In this document: in pieces, positions 1 through 4,799 of the stretch
Layout of the letters: each line of letters opens with the position of its first letter
How positions within the stretch are numbered: position 1 is the stretch's first letter
From: an uncultured Collinsella sp.
GTDB taxonomy: Bacteria; Actinomycetota; Coriobacteriia; Coriobacteriales; Coriobacteriaceae
Direction of reading: 5' to 3'
NCBI GenBank assembly: GCA_900549215.1
Contig: URNJ01000069.1
Coordinates: 1-8,510 of the forward strand
Length of the DNA stretch: 8,510 bases
The notes under the pieces: generated by a model
What the model saw: only the letters and a program-made list of their open reading frames with translations
Told to the model about the DNA's origin: nothing
The model's database searches: none
Made by a program: the position numbers and the translations under genes

Positions 1-114
1 CCGCTTGCGGTCGGTGTGTTTGCGGGCCTGGACATCTGGGGCCGCGCGACCATTAAGACCGACGCCGGCGAGCAAGAGTTTCCGCCCGAGGCCGTGCGCA
101 TTCGCGGTCTGTAG
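1..114 (+). CDS. birA: C-terminal end of a probable biotin--[acetyl-CoA-carboxylase] ligase (partial)
   Basis: The window opens inside a plus-strand reading frame of 37 codons that ends at the TAG at 112-114. The tail reads GVFAGLDIWGRATIKT, then an acidic turn, then AVRIRGL. This small beta-barrel pattern (G-x-A-x-G-hydrophobic-D-x-x-G, a short acidic turn, then a V-x-(I/L)-R strand) fits the C-terminal domain of biotin-protein ligases, which attach biotin to carboxylase carrier domains in the cytoplasm. The catalytic domain lies outside the window, so the call rests on this tail only. The neighbouring pantothenate kinase, another cofactor enzyme often found near birA, is weak contextual support. 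Another small SH3-like domain could give a similar pattern. Confidence 0.5.
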   Translation, partial: PLAVGVFAGLDIWGRATIKTDAGEQEFPPEAVRIRGL

Positions 115-211
115 CGCGGGGCGCTCGCGCCCAAAGATAACGATGACAACGGAGTCCTCCTTGGCTTGCACCGGGGAGGGCTTTCGCGTGGCTGTGGGGT
201 AGCACCTCGGT
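115..211. other. Intergenic segment with a GC-rich hairpin after the first stop codon
   Basis: There is no credible gene here. A short hairpin starts just after the stop codon: GGGCG (119-123), loop CTCG, CGCCC (128-132). No T-run follows, so it is not a standard intrinsic terminator, although it could stabilise the 3' end of the upstream mRNA. Confidence 0.4.
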
Positions 212-254
212 CCTATTCCTCAAAACTGAAAATTTTTCGTTTTTGAGGAATAGG
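212..254. repeat. 43-nt palindrome between convergent genes
   Basis: CCTATTCCTCAAAA (212-225) is matched perfectly by its reverse complement TTTTGAGGAATAGG (241-254), giving a 14-bp stem. The enclosed 15 nt can also fold on themselves (AAAAC with GTTTT, GAAAA with TTTTC), so nearly the whole element is self-complementary. It lies between the ends of two converging genes, where a bidirectional terminator would be expected. There is no T-run after the stem on either strand; the only T-runs are inside it. It may work as a bidirectional transcription barrier or belong to a dispersed palindromic repeat family. Confidence 0.65.
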
Positions 255-311
255 CTTGGCGAACGTTTGCGGGGACTGTGGCATCGGGCGTGCTCGACTT
301 AGGTCCCCGTC
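255..311. other. Intergenic segment downstream of coaX with a weak dyad
   Basis: CGGGGAC (270-276) is complementary to GTCCCCG (303-309), giving a 7-bp stem with a 26-nt loop just beyond the coaX stop codon. On the coaX transcript no U-tract follows the stem, so terminator function is doubtful. Nothing else is visible. Confidence 0.3.
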
Positions 312-1085
312 CTACCCCAGCTCCTGAATGCGGCGGTAGATTTCGCAGATGCCTTTGATGGTGAGTTGGCCGTCGACTATGTCGAAGGCGTCGGTCGAAT
401 CGGCGACGATGCTGGCGAGGCCGCCCGTGGCGATAACGGTGGCGTCCTCGCGGCCCAGCTCGCGCTTCATGCGCGCGACTAGGCCCTCAGCCATTGCGGC
501 GGCGCCCGTTACGGCGCCGACCTTGATGCACTCCTCGGTATCGCGGCCGATGGCGTGCTCGGGCGCCTCGAGCGGAACGCTGGCGAGCTTGGCGGCTCGG
601 GCGGCGAGCGCGTCCATCGAAATGCGGATGCCCGGCGCAATCGCTCCACCAATGTAATAACCGTCCTCATCGATGACGTCGATATTGGTCGCGGTGCCAA
701 AGTCCACCACGATTGCCGGCGCGCCGTAGAAAGTTTCGGCCGCAACGGCGTTAGCGACGCGGTCGGCACCTACGGCCTGGGGACGCGCCGCGCGCAGCTT
801 GGTCACCGCGGCCGTCTGCGGTCCGATGACGATGGCGTCTGCGGCAATGCGGTCGGCCACGGCGTGCCATTCGCGCGAGAGCTGCGGCACCACGCCCGCA
901 AAGGCGATCGCGTCGACCGCGTCGAGCGAAAGGCCGTACATCTTAAAGAAACCCATCAGGCGCACATGGATCTCGTCGGCGGTATAAGAGCGGTCGGTGG
1001 GCATGCGCCACGACTGCACCAGCTCGTCTCCGTCAAACAGGCCCATGGCCGTCTGCGTATTTCCCATATCGATAGCGAGCAGCAT
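312..1085 (-). CDS. coaX: Type III pantothenate kinase
   Basis: This enzyme phosphorylates pantothenate with ATP, the first step of coenzyme A synthesis, in the cytoplasm. The 257-residue length is normal for CoaX. Landmarks of the acetate/sugar-kinase/Hsp70 fold are present in order: the N-terminal phosphate loop LLAIDMGNTQT (Asp6), the VGADRVAN motif (Asp108), VVDFGTATNIDVI (Asp128), YYIGGAIAPG (144-153) and ATGG near 219-222. The three aspartates correspond to the conserved acidic active-site residues of the family. The motif before GADR (GPQTAAVTKL) departs from the usual GPG-x-KTG form, and the usual TATT is TATN. The frame extends seven codons further upstream, but ATG at 1085 is chosen because the family begins at M-LL-x-IDxGNT and a GGGAG Shine-Dalgarno sequence sits five bases before it. 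The gene is transcribed toward the end of the biotin-ligase gene and appears monocistronic within the window. Confidence 0.95.
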   Translation of the reverse strand: MLLAIDMGNTQTAMGLFDGDELVQSWRMPTDRSYTADEIHVRLMGFFKMYGLSLDAVDAIAFAGVVPQLSREWHAVADRIAADAIVIGPQTAAVTKLRAARPQAVGADRVANAVAAETFYGAPAIVVDFGTATNIDVIDEDGYYIGGAIAPGIRISMDALAARAAKLASVPLEAPEHAIGRDTEECIKVGAVTGAAAMAEGLVARMKRELGREDATVIATGGLASIVADSTDAFDIVDGQLTIKGICEIYRRIQELG

Positions 1086-1121
1086 GTCTACTCCCGGTGT
1101 TGGCATAAAAGGACGCGCACC

Positions 1122-1144
1122 ATTGTATACGTGCCGTCGACGGC
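1122..1144 (-). promoter_or_regulatory. Candidate coaX -10 box with a 12-bp palindrome in the promoter spacer
   Basis: On the minus strand TACAAT (1122-1127) is a reasonable -10 hexamer and would give a leader of about 30 nt before the coaX ATG. No good -35 hexamer lies 16-18 bp further upstream. Instead a perfect palindrome, GCCGTCGACGGC (1133-1144), fills the spacer. A repressor or activator could bind there, but no specific regulator is recognised. Confidence 0.35.
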
Positions 1145-1222
1145 GCTCGGCTGCGATTCGTTTACGGTGATAGGGGCTGAGGGGTTTTAAATATGAAGGA
1201 ATTATGCTCTACGAGATTTTCC

Positions 1223-1251
1223 TTGCCGTTTACCGAACTCCCGTGTAATAT
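1223..1251 (+). promoter_or_regulatory. Sigma-70-type promoter of the tRNA-fMet gene
   Basis: TTGCCG (1223-1228) and TAATAT (1246-1251) are separated by exactly 17 bp. Transcription would begin near 1258, giving a 5' leader of about 25 nt before the mature tRNA at 1283. The region is AT-rich compared with its surroundings and correctly oriented for the tRNA. Confidence 0.7.
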
Positions 1252-1282
1252 TCTTTCTTGCGCACATGAGGCGCCCAGACAT

Positions 1283-1359
1283 TGCGGGGTGGAGCAGTCT
1301 GGTAGCTCGCCGGGCTCATAACCCGGAGGTCGTAGGTTCAAATCCTGCCCCCGCGACCA
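1283..1359 (+). tRNA. Initiator tRNA-fMet (CAT anticodon)
   Basis: This is a complete 77-nt tRNA with an encoded CCA end. The acceptor arm is TGCGGGG (1283-1289) with CCCCGCG (1349-1355), discriminator A1356 and CCA at 1357-1359. The D-arm contains GAGCAG and GGTAGCTC. The anticodon arm is CCGGG-CTCATAA-CCCGG, and the T-arm is GTAGG-TTCAAAT-CCTGC. The three G-C pairs next to the anticodon loop and the close resemblance to known bacterial fMet tRNAs identify it as the initiator rather than elongator Met or lysidine-modified Ile tRNA. The first acceptor position is T1 opposite G72, a possible wobble, instead of the usual C1/A72 mismatch. The gene is a single-tRNA unit with its own promoter and terminator. 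Confidence 0.96.
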
Positions 1360-1368
1360 AGAACTTGC

Positions 1369-1398
1369 AGCTCGTCGGCCTAGCCGGCGAGCTTTTTT
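1369..1398 (+). terminator. Rho-independent terminator of the tRNA-fMet gene
   Basis: GCTCGTCGGC (1370-1379) pairs with GCCGGCGAGC (1383-1392) through a CTA loop with one U-G wobble. An outer A1369-T1393 pair extends the stem. Six T residues (1393-1398) follow. The stem starts 10 nt after the tRNA CCA end. Confidence 0.92.
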
Positions 1399-1449
1399 GT
1401 TATTTCGGGACCGTGTTTTCGGTTCAATTCTCGGCCTCTCAATCAAAGA

Positions 1450-1504
1450 TCTCGATCTGTAACATCTAGACCCGATTTGGGCGGCTAGGTGTTACAGATC
1501 GAGA
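1450..1504. repeat. Palindromic unit A of the array
   Basis: Left arm 1450-1464 and right arm 1490-1504 are perfect reverse complements. One more A-T pair (1449 with 1505) extends the stem to 16 bp. The loop is 25 nt (1465-1489) and begins TCTAGACCC. Confidence 0.9.
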
Positions 1505-1530
1505 TATACCGGTGGGTTGGGTCGTGTTTG

Positions 1531-1585
1531 TCTAAATCTGTAACACGAGGGACGGATTTTGCCGAGTTGTTGTTATAGATTGAGA
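1531..1585. repeat. Palindromic unit B of the array (most diverged)
   Basis: Left arm TCTAAATCTGTAACA (1531-1545) pairs with TGTTATAGATTGAGA (1571-1585) as 13 Watson-Crick pairs, one G-T wobble (1540 with 1576) and one A-G mismatch (1534 with 1582). The pair 1535-1581 is A-T here where the other units have G-C, a compensatory change. The loop is 25 nt. GTTTG precedes the left arm, as in unit C. Confidence 0.85.
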
Positions 1586-1610
1586 TTTTATAGCGGGCGG
1601 GTCCCGTTTG

Positions 1611-1665
1611 TCTCGATCTGTAACAGGTAGGGGTCAAAAATGGGTCTAGATGTTACAGATCTAGA
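1611..1665. repeat. Palindromic unit C of the array (loop inverted)
   Basis: Left arm TCTCGATCTGTAACA (1611-1625) and right arm TGTTACAGATCTAGA (1651-1665) differ from perfect complementarity at one position. The 25-nt loop (1626-1650) resembles the loops of A and D only when reverse-complemented: it ends GGGTCTAGA where unit A's loop begins TCTAGACCC. This unit therefore appears inverted relative to the others. Confidence 0.88.
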
Positions 1666-1689
1666 TTGTTGAGGATGAGGTGAGAGGAA

Positions 1690-1748
1690 TGTCTCGATCT
1701 GTAACAGTAAGACCCAGTTTTGCCGCGTAACTGTTACAGATCGAGACA
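1690..1748. repeat. Palindromic unit D of the array (longest stem)
   Basis: The arms at 1692-1706 and 1732-1746 are perfect. Pairing continues outward and inward to a 19-bp stem (1690-1708 with 1730-1748). CAAAC (1747-1751) directly follows the right arm and is the complement of the GTTTG that precedes the left arms of B and C. Confidence 0.9.
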
Positions 1749-1806
1749 AACTGACGGGCCGTCCCGTCCCATCCACCTGCTGCCACCTGATATTCGCCGA
1801 TTTCCG

Positions 1807-1836
1807 TTGTGCCGCTGTGCCCCCATGCCATATCCT
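1807..1836 (+). promoter_or_regulatory. Weak candidate promoter for the flavin oxidoreductase gene
   Basis: TTGTGC (1807-1812) and TATCCT (1831-1836) are 18 bp apart, which would give a leader of about 45 nt before the start codon at 1889. The hexamers match consensus only partly and the spacer is GC-rich. No better promoter is visible between the repeat array and the gene. Confidence 0.25.
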
Positions 1837-1888
1837 CTAGACAACTACGCGGCAACATCGCCGCCGCGCCTACAAGAGAGGAATGTTC

Positions 1889-3919
1889 ATGACCACACCT
1901 GCATCCAAGCTGCTCCAGCCCATTACGGTTGGCCCCCTTGAGCTCAAGAACCGCATTATGTTCCCGCCGCTGACCACCGGCTACGAGGAGCGCGATGGCT
2001 CCATTGGCGAGCGCAGCCTGGCTTTTTACGAGCGCTTGGCCCGTGGCGGCGTGAGCTACATCGTCATCGGCGACGTTGCTCCCGTCATGACCGCAAGCCC
2101 CACGCCCAAGCTGGCGACCGACGCCCAAATCCCCACGTTTAAGGCCCTGGCCGATGCCGTCCACAAGCACGGCGCCAAGGTCGCGCTGCAGCTGTTCCAC
2201 CCCGAGTACGACGTGCCCGGTGTCGGCCGCATGGTCATGGGATCCATGGCCGCCGCCAAGGCCGCGCAGGAGGCCAAGGCCGCCGGCGACGAGGAGACCT
2301 TTGCCGCCAAGATGGCCGAGTCCAACGAGATCCGCAACCAGGCCTACGCCAAGCTGCACCACGACATGCAGCACTTTGTGAACGAGGCGAGTGTGGAGCA
2401 GCTCACCCAGATCAAGGAGGCTATCGCCGCCTCGGCCGCTCGCGCGCAGCAGGCCGGCATCGACGCCATCGAGGTCCACGGCGACCGCCTGGTAGGTTCG
2501 CTGTGCTCGGCCATCCTCAACCAGCGCACCGACGAGTACGGCGGCTCGTTCGAGAACCGCGTTCGCTACGCGCTGGAGGTCGTCGCTGCCATTAAGGAAG
2601 CCGCGCCGCAGCTGATGGTGGAGTACAAGCTCCCCGTGATCATGGAGAACCCCGACGGCACGCCGCGCGGCAAGGGTGGCCTGCAGCCCGACGAGGCCTG
2701 CGAGTTTGCCAAGCTGCTCGAGGGCGCGGGCATCGATATGATTCAGGTCGCACAGGCCAACCACACCGGCAACATGGGCGACACCATTCCGCCCATGGGC
2801 GCCATGCCCTACAACTGGACGCTGCCCGTGGCCGAGCGCGTCAAGGCCCTGGTCTCCGTGCCGGTGGCAACCGTCGGCCGCGTTGTCTCGGTTGAGGCCG
2901 GCGAGAAGATTCTGGAAGACGGCTCCGCCGATATCATCGCTTATGGCCGCTCGCTCATGTGCGACCCCGACATTGCGCTGAAGGCCGCCACGGGCGAGCC
3001 CATTCGCGAGTGCCTCAACTGCAATAAGGGCTGTGTCGACGCGATTCAAAACCGCAAGTACATCTCGTGCGTGCTTAATGCCGAGAACGGCGACGAGGCG
3101 ACCATCGCCATCAAGCCGGGCGAGGGCGACAAGAAGATCGCCGTGGTGGGCGGCGGTATTGCCGGCCTGGAGGCCGCGCGCGTGGCGGCCAAGCGCGGTT
3201 ACGACGTGACCGTCTACGAGGCGAGCGATCATCTGGGCGGCCAGATTGTGCTGGCGGCCGCGCCTCCGCGCAAGGACGAGATCATGCGCTCGGTCGAGTA
3301 CTACGAGAAGATTCTGCCTGGCCTGGGCGTGAAGGTTGAGCTCAACCATGCCGCTACCGCTGAGGACCTCAACGCCGCCGACGCCGCGATTGTGGCCGTG
3401 GGCGCGCACGACGTGGTCATCCCCGTTCCGGGTGCCGACTCGGAGAAGGTCGTCTCGAGCTGGGACGTGCTGGCCGGCAAGGTGGAGCTTACGGGCCGCG
3501 TCGCCGTCATTGGCGGCGGCCTGGTGGGCACCGAGACTGCCGAGTACCTGCTGCAGCACGGCTGCGAGGTGGCGATCGTGGAGATGCTCGACAAGATTGC
3601 CGCGGGCGAGTCCGAGACCATTCTGCCGCTGATTATGAGCGACTTTGCCGAGCACAACGTGGAGCAGCACGTGAAGACCCGCCTGACCGCCATTACCGAC
3701 GAGGGCGTGGAGGCTGTTCGCACCACCGAGGACGGCGCCGAGGAGCCGGTGAAGATCGCCTGCGATTACGTGGTGATGGCCGTGGGCTCCAAGGCCAACG
3801 CGTTTGACCTGGATGGCGTGACGGTGCCCGTGACCTGCGTGGGCGACTGCTCGGGTGAGCGCACCGCCGACATTGCGAGCGCCATTCGCACGGCGTATCA
3901 CGCGGCCAACGAGCTGTAG
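1889..3919 (+). CDS. NADH:flavin oxidoreductase / 2-enoate (2,4-dienoyl-CoA) reductase family protein
   Basis: This 676-residue protein has the full architecture of FadH-type enzymes. An old-yellow-enzyme TIM barrel that binds FMN (about 7-365) contains IEVHGD (194-199) and RTDEYGGSFENR (213-224). A [4Fe-4S] motif has Cys375, Cys378, Cys382 and Cys394. An FAD/NAD(P)H module follows, with GGGIAG (421-426), GGGLVG (542-547) and the CVGDC signature (650-654). Family members pass electrons from NAD(P)H through FAD and Fe-S to FMN and reduce activated C=C bonds; close relatives include bile-acid BaiCD and bacterial steroid and cinnamate reductases. The substrate cannot be read from the sequence. 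The usual HGAHGYL motif reads HGDRLVG, and about 120-165 is an Ala-rich helical stretch longer than usual. The start at 1889 is preferred over the in-frame ATG at 1883 because AGAGGA (1877-1882) lies six bases before 1889 but abuts 1883. The gene appears monocistronic. Confidence 0.9.
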   Translation: MTTPASKLLQPITVGPLELKNRIMFPPLTTGYEERDGSIGERSLAFYERLARGGVSYIVIGDVAPVMTASPTPKLATDAQIPTFKALADAVHKHGAKVALQLFHPEYDVPGVGRMVMGSMAAAKAAQEAKAAGDEETFAAKMAESNEIRNQAYAKLHHDMQHFVNEASVEQLTQIKEAIAASAARAQQAGIDAIEVHGDRLVGSLCSAILNQRTDEYGGSFENRVRYALEVVAAIKEAAPQLMVEYKLPVIMENPDGTPRGKGGLQPDEACEFAKLLEGAGIDMIQVAQANHTGNMGDTIPPMGAMPYNWTLPVAERVKALVSVPVATVGRVVSVEAGEKILEDGSADIIAYGRSLMCDPDIALKAATGEPIRECLNCNKGCVDAIQNRKYISCVLNAENGDEATIAIKPGEGDKKIAVVGGGIAGLEAARVAAKRGYDVTVYEASDHLGGQIVLAAAPPRKDEIMRSVEYYEKILPGLGVKVELNHAATAEDLNAADAAIVAVGAHDVVIPVPGADSEKVVSSWDVLAGKVELTGRVAVIGGGLVGTETAEYLLQHGCEVAIVEMLDKIAAGESETILPLIMSDFAEHNVEQHVKTRLTAITDEGVEAVRTTEDGAEEPVKIACDYVVMAVGSKANAFDLDGVTVPVTCVGDCSGERTADIASAIRTAYHAANEL

Positions 3920-3935
3920 TTGAACATCGCGGCCA

Positions 3936-3965
3936 GGCGGGACGGTGGCACGGATCCGTCTCGCC
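3936..3965 (+). other. 3'-UTR hairpin after the oxidoreductase gene
   Basis: GGCGGGACGG (3936-3945) pairs with CCGTCTCGCC (3956-3965) over 10 bp with one G-T wobble and a 10-nt loop, 16 nt after the stop codon. It has no T-run, so it is probably a transcript-stabilising or auxiliary hairpin ahead of the true terminator. Confidence 0.5.
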
Positions 3966-3994
3966 CGGCTGTGTCCCGTCGGGTGTCAATCGGT

Positions 3995-4035
3995 GCGGGG
4001 CCTGCAAGCGCAGCAGGTCCCGCCCTTTTTGTTTT
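3995..4035 (+). terminator. Rho-independent terminator of the oxidoreductase gene
   Basis: GCGGGGCCTGC (3995-4005) pairs with GCAGGTCCCGC (4013-4023) over 11 bp with one G-U wobble and the 7-nt loop AAGCGCA. CC, TTTTT, G and TTTT follow. This closes the 1889-3919 transcription unit. Confidence 0.92.
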
Positions 4036-4239
4036 GCTCCGGTGGATGGCAATGCGCGGTAATCATGAGGAGTGAGGACGTCTACTGTCTCGCAGATCAC
4101 TCAAAATTATTGGGGGAGGGGTTAATAACTATATCCTCTATACCAAAGGACATAAAGAGATGCCAATTTTGTTGACAAGCGAATGACGATTAGCTGCGAG
4201 TTAGCTACCAGCGTAAATAATCGATAAAGAAATGTCGTA

Positions 4240-4253
4240 ATTTGGTGCCAAAT
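4240..4253. promoter_or_regulatory. Candidate operator, perfect 14-bp dyad
   Basis: ATTTGG (4240-4245) and CCAAAT (4248-4253) are separated by TG. The size and symmetry suit a dimeric helix-turn-helix protein. The site is about 35 bp upstream of the candidate -35 box of the 4360 gene. No regulator is assigned. Confidence 0.3.
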
Positions 4254-4289
4254 GCCCAGATAACGCCGCGTCTATTTTAATTAACTGCT

Positions 4290-4318
4290 TTGAGCAAACA
4301 GTAAAATGCTACTATCTA
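4290..4318 (+). promoter_or_regulatory. Candidate promoter of the helix-turn-helix gene
   Basis: TTGAGC (4290-4295) and TATCTA (4313-4318) are 17 bp apart. A start near 4325 would leave a leader of about 35 nt. TACTAT (4310-4315) overlaps as another -10 candidate but has no well-spaced -35. Confidence 0.35.
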
Positions 4319-4359
4319 ACTTGCACGTAAGAAAGCAGATTAACGGTTAAGGCTAAGAA

Positions 4360-4764
4360 GTGGCAGGTATGTCGGAAGCAACTAGGACTCGCACGCATGC
4401 GCCCGAGGTTAGGCAGCGCGCCGTCGAGATCCTCCAAGAGGGGGTCGGTCATCGCGCCCTCGCTGCGGAGCTTGGCATTCCCCAGGCCACGGCTCGTCAG
4501 TGGGCCCGCGCGTATGCCGTGGGCGGTGCCGACGCCGTTCTCAATGCCGGTTCGCATCATCACACCTATTCGTACGACGTAAAGCTCGCTGTGGTTAAGG
4601 ACCGTCTGGAAAACGGCTTGACGGTTCGCGAGGCCATGATCAAGCACAAGATTCCCAGCGAGTCTTCGGTCAAGGCTTGGTGCCGTCAGTACCGCGAGAG
4701 CGGTGAGTCCGCACTGGTCGATAAGCCGCGCGGTCGCAAGCCGCGCGTTAAAAAGGCGGAATAG
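4360..4764 (+). CDS. Small double helix-turn-helix protein, IS3/IS150 OrfA-like, probably orphan
   Basis: The 134-residue product has two helix-turn-helix units. The first spans about 14-52 (HRALAAELGIPQATARQWAR) and the second about 72-112 (LTVREAMIKHKIPSESSVKAW). A basic tail with the AT-hook-like stretch PRGRKPR (123-129) follows. This two-unit order, with a G-E-x-x-L turn after each, resembles the DNA-binding OrfA of IS150-group insertion sequences. The C-terminal leucine-zipper coiled coil of those proteins is missing, no OrfB integrase follows, and a terminator lies 13 bp downstream. It may be an IS remnant or a domesticated DNA-binding protein. The GTG at 4360 is preferred because TAAGG (4348-4352) is well spaced for it; ATG at 4369 (starting MSEATRT) is the alternative, with a weaker ribosome-binding site. 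Confidence 0.75.
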   Translation: MAGMSEATRTRTHAPEVRQRAVEILQEGVGHRALAAELGIPQATARQWARAYAVGGADAVLNAGSHHHTYSYDVKLAVVKDRLENGLTVREAMIKHKIPSESSVKAWCRQYRESGESALVDKPRGRKPRVKKAE

Positions 4765-4776
4765 CAAACGGGATGG

Positions 4777-4799
4777 TGCGCCCACAGGGGCGCATTTTT
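4777..4799 (+). terminator. Rho-independent terminator of the helix-turn-helix gene
   Basis: TGCGCCC (4777-4783) pairs perfectly with GGGCGCA (4788-4794) around an ACAG loop, and TTTTT (4795-4799) follows. It separates this gene from the downstream hydrogenase operon. Confidence 0.9.

Larger units (their letters stand above)
1450..1746. repeat. Array of eight alternating inverted 15-nt repeats, period 40 nt (four palindromic units)
   Basis: The 15-mer TCTCGATCTGTAACA and its reverse complement TGTTACAGATCGAGA alternate eight times, starting at 1450, 1490, 1531, 1571, 1611, 1651, 1692 and 1732. The start-to-start steps are 40, 41, 40, 40, 40, 41 and 40. Intervening segments are all 25 or 26 nt. 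Copies at 1450, 1490, 1611, 1692 and 1732 match the consensus exactly; those at 1531, 1571 and 1651 carry one or two changes. Taken pairwise they form four hairpins of about 55 nt repeating every 80-81 bp, and the four loops are themselves related. No gene, cas gene, integrase or tRNA is inside. The array lies after the tRNA-fMet terminator and ends 142 bp before an oxidoreductase start codon. Its function is unknown to me. A tandemly amplified REP-like or MITE-like element, a structured RNA, or a protein-binding array are all possible. Confidence 0.9.
4036..4359. other. AT-rich intergenic region upstream of the helix-turn-helix gene
   Basis: No convincing gene is present. From about 4090 the sequence becomes clearly richer in A and T than the coding DNA around it. 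It contains a perfect dyad, ATTTGGTGCCAAAT (4240-4253), an 11-bp-spaced direct repeat TTAGCT (4190-4195 and 4201-4206), the palindrome TTAATTAA (4277-4284), and TTAAC-G-GTTAA (4340-4350) in the likely leader. Together these suggest a regulated promoter region or a remnant of acquired DNA. Confidence 0.5.

Noticed and set aside
1086..1106. Longer coaX start seven codons upstream
   Set aside because: Family alignment from memory begins at M-LL-x-IDxGNT, and the GGGAG ribosome-binding site lies inside the extension, correctly spaced for the ATG at 1085.
1450..1746. CRISPR array
   Set aside because: The repeats alternate in orientation, are only 15 nt long, the spacers are related to each other, and no cas genes are nearby.
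1661..3901. A 746-codon open frame on the minus strand, antisense to the oxidoreductase gene
   Set aside because: Its translation is rich in His, Arg, Gly, Ala and Leu with no recognisable domain, as expected opposite a GC-rich gene. The plus-strand frame has complete, ordered catalytic motifs.
4172..4177. Perfect -35 consensus TTGACA
   Set aside because: No acceptable -10 hexamer lies 15-19 bp downstream on the plus strand.
4161..4187. Eight-codon leader-peptide-like ORF (MPILLTSE)
   Set aside because: The possible Shine-Dalgarno sequence is poorly placed, there is no attenuator-like hairpin after it, and no biosynthetic gene follows.
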